This document shows positions 46,850 through 55,471 of a stretch of 64,000 bases of DNA, in pieces. A program made the translations under genes and the position numbers. Every line of letters begins with the position of its first letter. The first letter of the stretch is position 1. The notes below the pieces were generated by a model. It was not told the DNA's origin and did not search any database. It was given only the letters and a program-made list of their open reading frames with translations. Source of the stretch: Bacillota bacterium. Its GTDB lineage: Bacteria; Bacillota; UBA4882; UBA8346. The stretch lies in NCBI GenBank assembly GCA_023436305.1, contig JAEZJQ010000021.1, forward strand, positions 62,001 to 126,000, given 5' to 3'.

Positions 46850-48276
46850 TCAAATTTTTTGTGAATTTGAATCCCGGTAGGCTTCAAAATAGAGGGCTAT
46901 GGTTGATCGTGGCCGCATTCCTTTTGGCCGGTTTGATCTATTTTCAATTGCAACTTCCGGTGAACGCCGGGACCAATCCGCCGGTTGGCAGTACGGCCAA
47001 AACCAACGCCACCAAAAATAAAACGCCCGTAGTTATAAAGCAAGTTTTTGATAACGGGCTGATCCTTTTGATCAAACCCAATTCCGCCAATGAAGTGGTT
47101 TCAGTGCAAGCCCTGATCCGCATGGGGGCAATTTATGAACCCCAAAGCAAGCGAGGAATCTCCAAGTTATTGCAACAAGTGTTGTTGAAAGGAACCGCCA
47201 CTCGTGACGCAAAGGGTATCGTCCTGGAGACGGAATCGGTGGGGGCTTCCATTGATGCCGGTTTAGCTGATTCGGGTTACGGGAGTGTTTCCTTAAAAAC
47301 GACCCTGGCTGGATTAGAACGCAGTTTACCTGTATTTCTCGATATTATACAAAATCCGTCGTTTCCGCCCCGGGAGGTTGCCAAGGAGAAACAGCTTATG
47401 TTGCAACAGTTGACGGCCATGAACGATCGCCCGGCCACCGCTGCCTACTTGAATTTCAGCAACTTATTTTATAGTGGCTACCCGGTGGGGATGAAGCCGG
47501 AGGAGATTGCCCAAAAGGTTCGTTTACTGACCCGGGATGACTTGGTAGCTTGGTATCAAAAGACCTATATTCCCAATAATATGGTCGTCAGTATTGTCGG
47601 CAATGTTGATCCGCAACAAATCAGTAAAATAATCCAAGACGTTTTCGGAGGGTGGCCCAAAGGAAACGAACCAGTCGTAACTTCGGCCATCGTACCATCA
47701 TTCGATGAAGATCACCAAATTATTAAAACTCGTGATTCGCAAGCGCTTTTTATGATATTGGGCTATCCGGCGCCGGATATTTTTAGTGAAGACTATCCGG
47801 CCATGAAGGTTATCGGTTATATTCTGGGCGGCGATATGGGATCAAGGTTGTTTGTTGAGTTGCGGGATAAGAAAGGACTAGCCTATAATGTGAACACCGA
47901 TTATTATCCGTCCAATTATCCGTCCAATATATACGCATTCATAGCCACCGCGCCGGAGAACTACAGATCGGCCCGGGAGGGAATCATTGCTGAGTTTAAG
48001 CGATTAACCACGGAACAGGTTCTCCCAGAGGAGCTAAATAGTGCCAAACAAGCTTTGAAAGGGAGCTTTTTAATGGGCCATGAAACCAATGCAAACCAGG
48101 GAAGATATTTGGGGAGTTTTGAGTTGCTGGGGCTCGGTTATCAATATGATCAGGCCTATCCGGAAGTAATTGACAAAGTAACCGCCGCCGATATTCAACG
48201 AGTCGCCCGTAAATACTTTACCCATTATGTTTTAAGCGTGATAACCCCGGCGGCTGTTAAAGAAGAAGCTAATTGA
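46846..48276 (+). CDS. M16 peptidase-like, non-catalytic substrate-binding subunit
   Basis: A 476-residue partner of the preceding peptidase, with a membrane segment at about residues 16-36. At the zinc-site position it reads GISKLLQQVLLKGT, so both His and Glu are replaced (Lys107, Gln110, Gln111) and it cannot bind zinc. The C-lobe keeps the Arg/Tyr pair for substrate binding (Arg334 in GDMGSRLFVELR; Tyr347 in KKGLAYNV). This division is typical of the M16B heterodimers. It starts inside the stop codon of the preceding gene. It is followed by a convergent comB. Confidence 0.92.
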   Translation: MIKFFVNLNPGRLQNRGLWLIVAAFLLAGLIYFQLQLPVNAGTNPPVGSTAKTNATKNKTPVVIKQVFDNGLILLIKPNSANEVVSVQALIRMGAIYEPQSKRGISKLLQQVLLKGTATRDAKGIVLETESVGASIDAGLADSGYGSVSLKTTLAGLERSLPVFLDIIQNPSFPPREVAKEKQLMLQQLTAMNDRPATAAYLNFSNLFYSGYPVGMKPEEIAQKVRLLTRDDLVAWYQKTYIPNNMVVSIVGNVDPQQISKIIQDVFGGWPKGNEPVVTSAIVPSFDEDHQIIKTRDSQALFMILGYPAPDIFSEDYPAMKVIGYILGGDMGSRLFVELRDKKGLAYNVNTDYYPSNYPSNIYAFIATAPENYRSAREGIIAEFKRLTTEQVLPEELNSAKQALKGSFLMGHETNANQGRYLGSFELLGLGYQYDQAYPEVIDKVTAADIQRVARKYFTHYVLSVITPAAVKEEAN

Positions 48277-48284
48277 AAATAAGG

Positions 48285-49013
48285 TTATGTAGGCCTAATT
48301 ATCCCATCCGCCATTCGGGGCAGAATGGGGTATTTATTCAATTCAGTGCATAAAGCGATATCGGACTCCATTCCAATTTCCTTCAAGTAACGGCCGTGTT
48401 CGGCTTGGCCTACAAAAGAAGTCAAGCCGGATTCACGGGCTTTTTCATAGGCATATCGCGCCACTTTCGCCGTATCGGTAAGTTCGTAATCCGAACCGGC
48501 CAAACTAACGATCATTCCTGCCCCAGTAAAGTCTTCCAGACTAAAATGCCCTTCCCGGCCGGAACAAACAATGCTGATGTCGCATGCGGCATCGTGCCCT
48601 TTTGACTGAATGTAATCACAAATTGCGCCCATGTTTAAAAACGATCCGATAATGACTTCCCGGGCTTCCTTGGCCCAAAGCGCGGCTTTGGTACCGTTTG
48701 AGGTGCATAAAATAACGGTTTTGCCGGATACTTTGGCTTCCATATATTCCGCCGGAGAATTGCCCAGATCAAAGCCGGTTATTTTATACCCCTTACGTTC
48801 CCCGCCCAAAATACATTGTCCGGCCCCAATTTTCCGCTGTAACTCAAAAGCAGTTTCCGGTTCCGATACCGGTATCACTTGTTTGGCGTGATTACCAAGA
48901 GCTGTAACCATAGTACTGGTAGCCCTCAAGATATCCAAAATAATGGCAATCTGTCCGGGCAACGGTTTGATACCCGCTAAGGCTGGTAAAAGTATGACAT
49001 CAATCAACACCAT
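48285..49013 (-). CDS. comB: 2-phosphosulfolactate phosphatase
   Basis: A 242-residue ComB-family phosphatase, which removes phosphate from 2-phosphosulfolactate; it belongs to coenzyme M synthesis in archaea, and it occurs in many spore formers where the product is linked to sulfolactate made during sporulation. Motifs are VILDILRATSTMVTALGNHAKQVIPV, LGGERKGYKITGFDLGNSPAEY, SNGTKAAL and SLEDFTGAGMIVSL. The start chosen is the ATG three bases behind GGGGGAA; a longer frame overlaps the next gene. It is transcribed with the LCP gene upstream. Confidence 0.93.
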   Translation of the reverse strand: MVLIDVILLPALAGIKPLPGQIAIILDILRATSTMVTALGNHAKQVIPVSEPETAFELQRKIGAGQCILGGERKGYKITGFDLGNSPAEYMEAKVSGKTVILCTSNGTKAALWAKEAREVIIGSFLNMGAICDYIQSKGHDAACDISIVCSGREGHFSLEDFTGAGMIVSLAGSDYELTDTAKVARYAYEKARESGLTSFVGQAEHGRYLKEIGMESDIALCTELNKYPILPRMADGIIRPT

Positions 49014-49026
49014 ATTCCCCCGGTTT

Positions 49027-49899
49027 CTATTTGTGATTAACCAGCCCAAGCCGCCGCATTAAACGGCGGATTTCGGTATAATCCGGTTTCCAATATGTAT
49101 CTTTCGCAGTTCCCGGCAACATATACACCGTTACATCCCGGTGCAAGTCGATGGATTTCGCGAAAGCCGTAAGTTGTAAAATTTCTTTCAGCGATAGGTC
49201 CGTTTTCATATATTTTTTGATGGCGTCATTGATTTTAAAAGAATTAACAACATTACCAGGCCGGGCCGCCTTGGTTAAAATCGCTTTAAAAACCACCTGT
49301 TGCCGGGCGAACCGATCCGGTTCACCTTTTTGATCTAGATATCGAACATAGAGTAAAGCTTGCTCACCGTTTAATATTTGCCGTCCGGGAGTAATTTCGG
49401 CGATAGGCTGGCCGTTCTTATCGGAATATTTCACCGGATAGGTGACGTCAACCTCGATGCCATCCAGTAAGTCAACCAGTTGTTGAAAACCATAAAAATT
49501 TAATTCCATATAATGATCAATCTTGGTCCCTGTTAATTCGGATATCAAATGTCCGGCCGCGCGGATGCCATGTTTGCCACCGGCATCGCCAATCAAAGTT
49601 TCAGCTTGCGACGGGCCGGCCTGGATCGCGCCGGGGATGGTAATTAATGAGACTTTGGCGTCTTCCGGATTAATGAATGCTAATACCAAAGTATCCATTT
49701 GGGGAAATTCACCGGCTGATTGGGGAGTATCCTCTCCCGCCACTAAAACAATTACCGGCTGTTTCAGGGTTAAGGTGGGGGTAATAAAATAACGGTTGAT
49801 TAAAAAGGTTAACCCTGTTATACCGGTCACTATCAATAATAATATGACCAGAATTTTAGGTAAATTACCGCTGTTGCGTGAATTGATTGGAACGGGCAT
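49027..49899 (-). CDS. LytR-CpsA-Psr (LCP) family cell-wall glycopolymer ligase
   Basis: A 290-residue membrane-anchored LCP protein that transfers glycopolymers from lipid carriers to peptidoglycan. An anchor at residues 16-34 (LVILLLIVTGITGLTFLIN) is followed by the LCP domain. It has QMDTLVLAFINPEDAKVSLITIPG (DTL with the phosphate-binding Asp), the HYMELNFYGFQQLVDLLDGIEVDV block, and GEQALLYVRYLDQKGEPDRFARQQ, with the D-x-x-R-x-x-R-Q motif. Likely partner of wall glycan assembly, which suits the presence of the nearby polysaccharide locus. It lies just upstream of comB in the same direction. Confidence 0.92.
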   Translation of the reverse strand: MPVPINSRNSGNLPKILVILLLIVTGITGLTFLINRYFITPTLTLKQPVIVLVAGEDTPQSAGEFPQMDTLVLAFINPEDAKVSLITIPGAIQAGPSQAETLIGDAGGKHGIRAAGHLISELTGTKIDHYMELNFYGFQQLVDLLDGIEVDVTYPVKYSDKNGQPIAEITPGRQILNGEQALLYVRYLDQKGEPDRFARQQVVFKAILTKAARPGNVVNSFKINDAIKKYMKTDLSLKEILQLTAFAKSIDLHRDVTVYMLPGTAKDTYWKPDYTEIRRLMRRLGLVNHK

Positions 49900-50051
49900 G
49901 ATACCATCTCCTATTGCAAAGTGACAGCTATTATTCTTTTCGACAAGATCCTGCCGATACTTTAATGGTCAATGAAAGATATCAACAACTCGCAAGATAT
50001 GATTGAAATCATAACCCGGGATTGAAAATAATACGAATGCCTTGCTTCATA

Positions 50052-50085
50052 AAAAAACCGGCAGAGTAGATTCCCTGCCGGTTTC
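50052..50085 (-). terminator. Terminator after the small hypothetical gene
   Basis: AAACCGGCAG pairs with CTGCCGGTTT and is followed on the minus strand by a run of T. It overlaps the end of the upstream gene by a few bases at most. Confidence 0.82.
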
Positions 50086-50086
50086 T

Positions 50087-50440
50087 CTATAATTTATAAT
50101 AGCATAAATAATTTGACTTGATCTCCGTGGGCAACTCTTTCATGAATGGAGAAATTTCCAGCAACCGGAAATCGAAACGGATAAAATCTTTAAAATCATT
50201 GCCCTGATTTACTTCCATCATGGCCACCCGCCAGCTGGAAGTTTTATCTAATTTAATGATTTCCCCTAAAACCCCTTTAAAATTAGGGTTTTGAATATCT
50301 TCGCGCACTTCCGGATCAATATCATTGATTGAATATGCTAAATGAGTGCAATAACCGCTACCTAGATTTTTAATGCTTTCAACCAACCATGTTTCCTTGA
50401 TTAACATTTGGAGGGTTTTAGGAGGATGGCTCGCCATCAT
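50087..50440 (-). CDS. Hypothetical small soluble protein
   Basis: A 117-residue protein with no recognised family. It has basic and hydrophobic stretches (ETWLVESIKNLGSGYCTHLAYSINDIDPEVREDIQNPNF; SWRVAMMEVNQGNDFKDFIRFDFRLLEISPFM) and no signal or membrane span. The start ATGATG has GGGGGGG seven bases upstream, which supports expression. It sits on the minus strand between the LCP gene and serA with its own terminator. Probably real but of unknown role. Confidence 0.62.
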   Translation of the reverse strand: MMASHPPKTLQMLIKETWLVESIKNLGSGYCTHLAYSINDIDPEVREDIQNPNFKGVLGEIIKLDKTSSWRVAMMEVNQGNDFKDFIRFDFRLLEISPFMKELPTEIKSNYLCYYKL

Positions 50441-50520
50441 TCAAAATCCCCCCCTAAATCAATTCTCTGGTGATAATTATTATATGTTTGATAATGAAAG
50501 AAAGTGATTATAAATCCGCT

Positions 50521-52098
50521 TTATAAACTAATTGCCCATGCTTTGGCCACGGTTTTGACCTTTTCCAGTTTCTCAATCACTCCGTTAGGCGCGGAATCGA
50601 CATTTAAGACCATCAGCGCATTTCCGCCCTGTTGTTTCCGGCCTACTTGCATGGCGGCGATATTAATCCCTTGCTGACCTAATATCGTGCCAACTTCTCC
50701 AATGACGCCCGGTTGATCGGTATGATTTATCAAAACCAAATTGCCGGAGGGCGCCATATCAAAGTGATATCCTTCGATTTCCACAATGCGGTTATCGGCG
50801 ATCCCAATCACTGTTCCTGACAGTGTGTGAGTTTCTTTCTCGGTGGCCGCCATTACTTTAATTAAGCTGGCATAACCGGTAACATCGGGGAGTTTATGTT
50901 CGATGACTTTGATGCCCCGTTCCTTGGCCAGGTAAATAGCATTTACCGGATTGGCTTCATTGCCCAAACTGGCTTGAAGGAGTCCTTTTAAAAAAAGAGT
51001 GGAAAGATAATTGGTCTCTAATTTTGAAATTTCACCCAGGTAACTTACTTCCAGTTTGGTAATCCCGGATTTCGCCAATTGGCCCGTCATTTTTCCCAAG
51101 GCCTCCATAAGCGTGAAAAACGGCTGAATGGCGGCCCGGACCTCGGGGCGGAGCGGCGGTAGATTGACAGCGTTCTTGAAGGACTCTCCTTTTAATACTT
51201 TAATGACTTCGATGGCCACATCTACAGCTACATTCTCCTGGGCTTCCTTGGTGGATGCGCCGAGATGGGGGGTAACTATAGTTTGCGGCTGGTCGATTAA
51301 AGTACGATCCTTGGGGGGTTCCTCCGGATAAACGTCGATGGCGGCTCCGGCTACTTGCCCATTCGTAAGAGCTTCGGCTAGTGCGGCTTCATCATAAATA
51401 CCGCCCCGGGCACAGTTAATCAAACGAACCCCTTTTTTCATCCGAGCAAATTCCTTGGCGCCGAAGAGACCTTTGGTTTCTGGAGTCAGAGGCGTATGAA
51501 CCGTAATAAAATCAGATTCGGTAATAATTCTATCCAGATTAACCAGTTGAATTCCCAGTGAATCAGCTTTTTCGGCGGTTAAAAACGGATCGAACGCCAG
51601 CACGGTCATATTCATTGCCAGCATCCGCTTGGCAACTTCGGTGCCGATCCGGCCCATCCCGACAATACCCAAAGTCTTACCACTCACTTCAACCCCGGTA
51701 AAATTCTTGCGATCCCAGGCGCCGCCTTTTAATGAACCGTGAGCTTGCGGAATATTGCGCGCTAAAGCCAACAGCATGGCAACGGTAAGTTCGGCGGTGG
51801 AAGTGGTATTGCCATCCGGAGCGTTCAAAACGATGATCCCTTTCTTAGTGGCGGCGTTTACATCAACATTATCGACACCCACGCCGGCCCGTCCGATGAC
51901 TTTTAAATTGTCGGCGGCCTCAATAATATCACTACTGACTTTGGTCTGGCTCCGTACAATTAATGCATCATAATTCTTGATTTTGGCAATTAACTCTTCC
52001 TTGGTGTGATCGGTTTTTACTTCGACCTCAAACCCAGCCTGTTTAAAAAGGTCAATTCCGGCCGGAGTTATAGGGTCACTGATTAAAATTTTGGCCAT
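50521..52098 (-). CDS. serA: D-3-phosphoglycerate dehydrogenase
   Basis: The first enzyme of serine synthesis, oxidising 3-phosphoglycerate with NAD. The 525-residue protein is the long type with a regulatory C-terminus. The NAD-binding part is GKTLGIVGMGRIGTEVAKRM, the catalytic part has LINCARGGIYDEAAL and the His in VTPHLGASTKEAQ. An intervening domain follows (about 320-450), then the ACT domain (450-525) with VLINHTDQPGVIGEVGTILGQQGINIAAMQVGRK. Expression is controlled by the serine T-box and the consensus promoter upstream. Length and order match SerA exactly. Confidence 0.97.
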   Translation of the reverse strand: MAKILISDPITPAGIDLFKQAGFEVEVKTDHTKEELIAKIKNYDALIVRSQTKVSSDIIEAADNLKVIGRAGVGVDNVDVNAATKKGIIVLNAPDGNTTSTAELTVAMLLALARNIPQAHGSLKGGAWDRKNFTGVEVSGKTLGIVGMGRIGTEVAKRMLAMNMTVLAFDPFLTAEKADSLGIQLVNLDRIITESDFITVHTPLTPETKGLFGAKEFARMKKGVRLINCARGGIYDEAALAEALTNGQVAGAAIDVYPEEPPKDRTLIDQPQTIVTPHLGASTKEAQENVAVDVAIEVIKVLKGESFKNAVNLPPLRPEVRAAIQPFFTLMEALGKMTGQLAKSGITKLEVSYLGEISKLETNYLSTLFLKGLLQASLGNEANPVNAIYLAKERGIKVIEHKLPDVTGYASLIKVMAATEKETHTLSGTVIGIADNRIVEIEGYHFDMAPSGNLVLINHTDQPGVIGEVGTILGQQGINIAAMQVGRKQQGGNALMVLNVDSAPNGVIEKLEKVKTVAKAWAISL

Positions 52099-52189
52099 TG
52101 ATAAACACCTCTTTCGTTTAATTGGTAATATATAACTTTAAGACTTAAATTCGCGTTCAAAGCAAAATTAAGCCGTTTAACCCAAAAAT

Positions 52190-52480
52190 AAAAAGACCTT
52201 TCATCCGTTTAGGGACGAAAGGCCGTGGTACCACCCTATTTTTAAACCAGTTTCATTGGATTTACCTAAAATAAACCAAAAACCAATTTGCCGGTTAATT
52301 CTCTTTAGCGATAACGGTTCTACCGATAAGGCTTAATTGACAATGAGCCGCGTATGCTCATTCGTTTCGTTGACCTTATTGCTCCAAGGGGGATTCGCCT
52401 TATCCTTGTACCGGTTCCCAGCCAAAAGCCCGGCTCTCTTGAACAAGATACAGGTTACTCGTCCTTATCAATGCATTTAT
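52190..52480 (-). promoter_or_regulatory. T-box riboswitch (serine, UCC specifier) controlling serA
   Basis: Transcribed on the minus strand, it has the AAGGACGAGTAA start of stem I, an AGAGAGCCGGG...TGGCTGGGAACCGG upper stem, and GCGAA-TCC-CCCTTGGAGC near the base of stem I, where TCC (52391-52393) is in the specifier position and reads as a serine codon. The T-box proper is AGGGTGGTACCACG. The following CCTTTCGTCC...GGATGAAAGG stem with a T-run is the terminator that competes with the antiterminator. Uncharged tRNA-Ser would switch on serA. Confidence 0.92.
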
Positions 52481-52500
52481 ATAATATAATATTAATTTGT

Positions 52501-52530
52501 ATTATATATTTTTTTTCGGCTCATTGTCAA
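52501..52530 (-). promoter_or_regulatory. Consensus SigA promoter of the T-box leader
   Basis: Perfect TTGACA and TATAAT boxes with an 18-base spacer on the minus strand. Transcription would begin about ten bases further on, directly before the T-box leader. Confidence 0.85.
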
Positions 52531-52546
52531 GGCCTTTCCCTTCGAA

Positions 52547-53905
52547 TTATTGAATCTCATTGCCGTTACGGTCTACCCGGCGCAGTTTCTCTTCTTTGCC
52601 AGTACTGGCATTGTAGTAGATCAAATAACGGTTATTATCTAAAGTGCCCTCTACTTCATAACAAAGAACTTTATTGTACATTTCATCCAGAACCTGAGCT
52701 TGACGTATCTTTACCGGTTGTAGATGTGGATTTAACAGACGCCGGGTATCGGATTCATTCAAACGGGGTTTGCGGTAGGACGCTTTTCGCGGATCGTAAA
52801 AAGTCAGGAAAGCAATGGCGTCCATACCTAAAATTTCGCCGTTGTCCTGAGCGACTTGTACTTTGACCAGTTCGGGATAATGTATAACTTTATTGCGGAT
52901 GGGGGCAAATGATATGGTGGCGATGTTGGCAAACCGTTCCCGGCTTACGGGTTCCATGGCTGGATAATGGTTTTGGTCCAGAAAAGATTTGGCTTTACGT
53001 TCCGCTTCTGCCATATTGATACGGGCGCCACCGACATTCCGGTTACCCAACATCCAGGCCACATGGCCTCCTTTAACACTTATGCTTAAATATACAGTAC
53101 GATTCCGCTGCCGATCGCTTGCCGTAATCATATAACTGGGAAAACCACCGTAAATTAAACGGTCGTATTTGATGGCGGCTCCACGATCATCCGGCCCCAG
53201 AAATCGTTGGGCAATCGCTAGCGCTTCCCGTAAACTAATATTTTTTCCCGTTAAACCGGTGGGTTTTGGGACAAATCCCAAATTATTCCCTTCAAATTGG
53301 ACATCAGGAACCCGGCGTAACCCATCCTCAAGCATTAAAAAAGCTTTGGTAACCTTATTGTTATTTAAGTCGCTATTGGCCAAACCCGTAGCTCCCACCG
53401 GCCCCAACCGGTCAACTTCCAACCAGCGGGCCCGTTTGGTATAGAATTGTTCCCGTAATGCCTTTAAATGCCGCTGCATAATTTGGGTTTGGTCCCGTAA
53501 GCGCTTCAACATATTCCATTCTTTGTTGTCGAGCCGTTTGCCATTGATCAATTGATTTTGAGCGGAGTTGAAACTAAAGGTACTGGTCTTGGCCAGGAGC
53601 ATTTTTATACGGCTTAACTCCATGGAAGTCAAAGGTAATTGGCCTAAACTGGTTTGGGATGAATTGGATTCGCGCCAGATATCGGTCAATAATCGGTTCG
53701 ACTGTGGAAACGAGCCGGCTACCAATGTTTTGGACATGGCCGTTTCCATGTTGCCGACATGGCTGGCAAATTCTTCGAAAGCCCGTTGATATTGGTTTTC
53801 AGTGTTTATTTCCCATTGCCGCCGGGCTTGATATTGGGAGTAACCCCAGCCGGCGGTGATTACCAACGCAAGTAACAGGAAGGGGATAATCAACTTATAC
53901 TTCAT
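52547..53905 (-). CDS. ypeB: Germination protein YpeB
   Basis: YpeB is an inner-spore-membrane protein that keeps the cortex-lytic enzyme SleB stable in spores. This one has a membrane anchor at residues 5-23 and a long extracytoplasmic part with PepSY-like domains (residues about 215-452), including VYLSISVKGGHVAWMLGNRNVG and AEAERKAKSFLDQ. Length 452 matches the usual 440-450. Its usual operon partner sleB is not beside it; upstream is the sigma factor gene instead. AAAGGATG-type sequence lies before the ATG. The assignment rests on overall pattern and length. Confidence 0.93.
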   Translation of the reverse strand: MKYKLIIPFLLLALVITAGWGYSQYQARRQWEINTENQYQRAFEEFASHVGNMETAMSKTLVAGSFPQSNRLLTDIWRESNSSQTSLGQLPLTSMELSRIKMLLAKTSTFSFNSAQNQLINGKRLDNKEWNMLKRLRDQTQIMQRHLKALREQFYTKRARWLEVDRLGPVGATGLANSDLNNNKVTKAFLMLEDGLRRVPDVQFEGNNLGFVPKPTGLTGKNISLREALAIAQRFLGPDDRGAAIKYDRLIYGGFPSYMITASDRQRNRTVYLSISVKGGHVAWMLGNRNVGGARINMAEAERKAKSFLDQNHYPAMEPVSRERFANIATISFAPIRNKVIHYPELVKVQVAQDNGEILGMDAIAFLTFYDPRKASYRKPRLNESDTRRLLNPHLQPVKIRQAQVLDEMYNKVLCYEVEGTLDNNRYLIYYNASTGKEEKLRRVDRNGNEIQ

Positions 53906-53990
53906 AAAAAAATCATCCTTTCAAAGGGAAGCCTTTATAGCGTAATATTCCCATTGAAAGGAGGTTGCTATACATGGTAACTTCGGTGAG

Positions 53991-54788
53991 TTATACTCCA
54001 ACTAAAGATTGGTGCCAGCGGGTTAAGCGGTTGCGAAGCCGGTAAATTGCGTTAGTATGGATTTGAGAGATTCGTGATTCCGAAACTTCCAACACTTGGC
54101 TGATTTCTTTCAAGGTTAGACCATCGAAATAGTACAAGGAAATTACCAATTTCTCCCGTTCTGGTAAACTGTCAATCGCGGCGGTCAAAGATGTTTTAAG
54201 CTCATCAAGTTCCAATTGAAATAATGGGTCATCTTCCTCGTTGCTCCGGATCAGGTCTAACAGCCTTACCGCGTCTTCGTCACCGGCATGGGTCATCCAT
54301 AATTCATCCAATGAATTTAAAGTGGTACAGCTTACCTCGGATAAAAGACGCTGATAATCTTCGATATTCATATTTAAAGCGCTACACATTTCATGATCGG
54401 TGGCGGAGCGCCCAAGGCGGTTCTCCAACTCAGCATATGTACGTTCAAGTTCTTTGGCTTTTTGGCGTATGGAACGGGGTATCCAGTCATTTTTGCGGAG
54501 TTCATCCAAGATCGAGCCCCGAATCCTGGCAATGGCATAAGTTTCAAATTTTATCCCCCGGGATTGATCAAATTTATCAATAGCGTCAATTAACCCAAAA
54601 ATACCGTAACTCACCAGATCATCAAATTCAATATTCGACGGCAAGCCGATGGACACTCTGCCCGCCACGTATTTTACCAAGTGGGAATACTTTAGGATAA
54701 TCGCCTCCTTGATCACCGATGATTTGGTGATGGAATAATTCCGCCAGAGTTCTTCATCCTTAAGCTCAACTTTGTAACCGGCTGCCAT
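53991..54788 (-). CDS. RNA polymerase sigma factor of the FliA/SigD/WhiG class
   Basis: A 265-residue sigma-28-type factor. Region 2 is LVKYVAGRVSIGLPSNIEFDDLVSYGIFGLIDAIDKFDQSRGIKFETYA, where the PSNIEFDDL block is typical of the SigD/WhiG group. Region 3 is IPRSIRQKAKELERTYAELENRLGR. Region 4 has SLPEREKLVISLYYFDGLTLKEISQVLEVSESRISQIHTNAIYRLR. It would direct flagellar or late developmental genes; no flagellar gene is nearby, so a sporulation-linked or WhiG-like role is possible. GGGGGA precedes the ATG. No anti-sigma factor gene is adjacent. Confidence 0.94.
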   Translation of the reverse strand: MAAGYKVELKDEELWRNYSITKSSVIKEAIILKYSHLVKYVAGRVSIGLPSNIEFDDLVSYGIFGLIDAIDKFDQSRGIKFETYAIARIRGSILDELRKNDWIPRSIRQKAKELERTYAELENRLGRSATDHEMCSALNMNIEDYQRLLSEVSCTTLNSLDELWMTHAGDEDAVRLLDLIRSNEEDDPLFQLELDELKTSLTAAIDSLPEREKLVISLYYFDGLTLKEISQVLEVSESRISQIHTNAIYRLRNRLTRWHQSLVGV

Positions 54789-55426
54789 AATAATTCCCCC
54801 TTAACCAATGGTTCGACAATTTTAAACGAGGCCTTCACCGTAATCTCCGAAAATTCGGACGAAAAATCGCTTGGCCACCTGAATCATCAAGATTTGAGTT
54901 TCCGGCAACCAAGTTTTTAGTTCTGAACGCCTTTAACGAAATTGGACCTTGTATATCGATGGAATAATGGCAAATGGTTCTTCCCGAAGAATAAATATAA
55001 TGTGAGTTATAAAGTGATTTGATTGATGAATAAAAAGGTTGATAGAAGAATTATTTGTGTATTACAGTTTTTAGATTAGAGAAAAATTGAGATATATTTA
55101 AGATATCGGCCGGTTAAAAAATTTAATTATAGTTTTTTTTAAAAACCAAAAATTTAATTCTGTTTATGCCGGAATCTGTGTATTCCAAGGTTTTAACGGA
55201 TTTCAAATATCCATTTATTGACTGAAACTATGGTTAAAAAAGTAAGTTCCCCAGATAAATGCAGATCAATCAAAAAATGGAGTTCGAAATGAATGGAAGC
55301 ATGAATTACCCGTGGGTTTGTATCCGATCAGAATATAAATAACTTATGATAAATGGAATTAAATATAATTTAACTGTTGCTAGTTTACTTTAAATGTAGT
55401 AGAATGAATTTAAATCACTTTCGTGA
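54789..55426. other. Long A+T-rich region between the sigma factor and methyl-cycle operon
   Basis: About 640 bases between divergent genes. It has a short palindrome CCGAAAATTCGG near 54846 and a promoter candidate for the operon at its right end. No gene, repeat array or RNA that I can defend is present. Confidence 0.5.
55377..55405 (+). promoter_or_regulatory. Promoter candidate of the methyl-cycle operon
   Basis: TTGCTA and TAGAAT with a 17-base spacer, about 65 bases before the GTG start of the HTH-methyltransferase. Confidence 0.5.
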
Positions 55427-55471
55427 ATGACTGATTTGCAAGATTATCCCGTGGAATTTAGGAGATGGCGA

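Noticed and set aside
49865..49885. Similarity of bases in the LCP gene start to the repeat unit (GTGAATTGATTGGAAC)
   Set aside because: Single short match inside coding sequence, without the inverted partner; likely chance.
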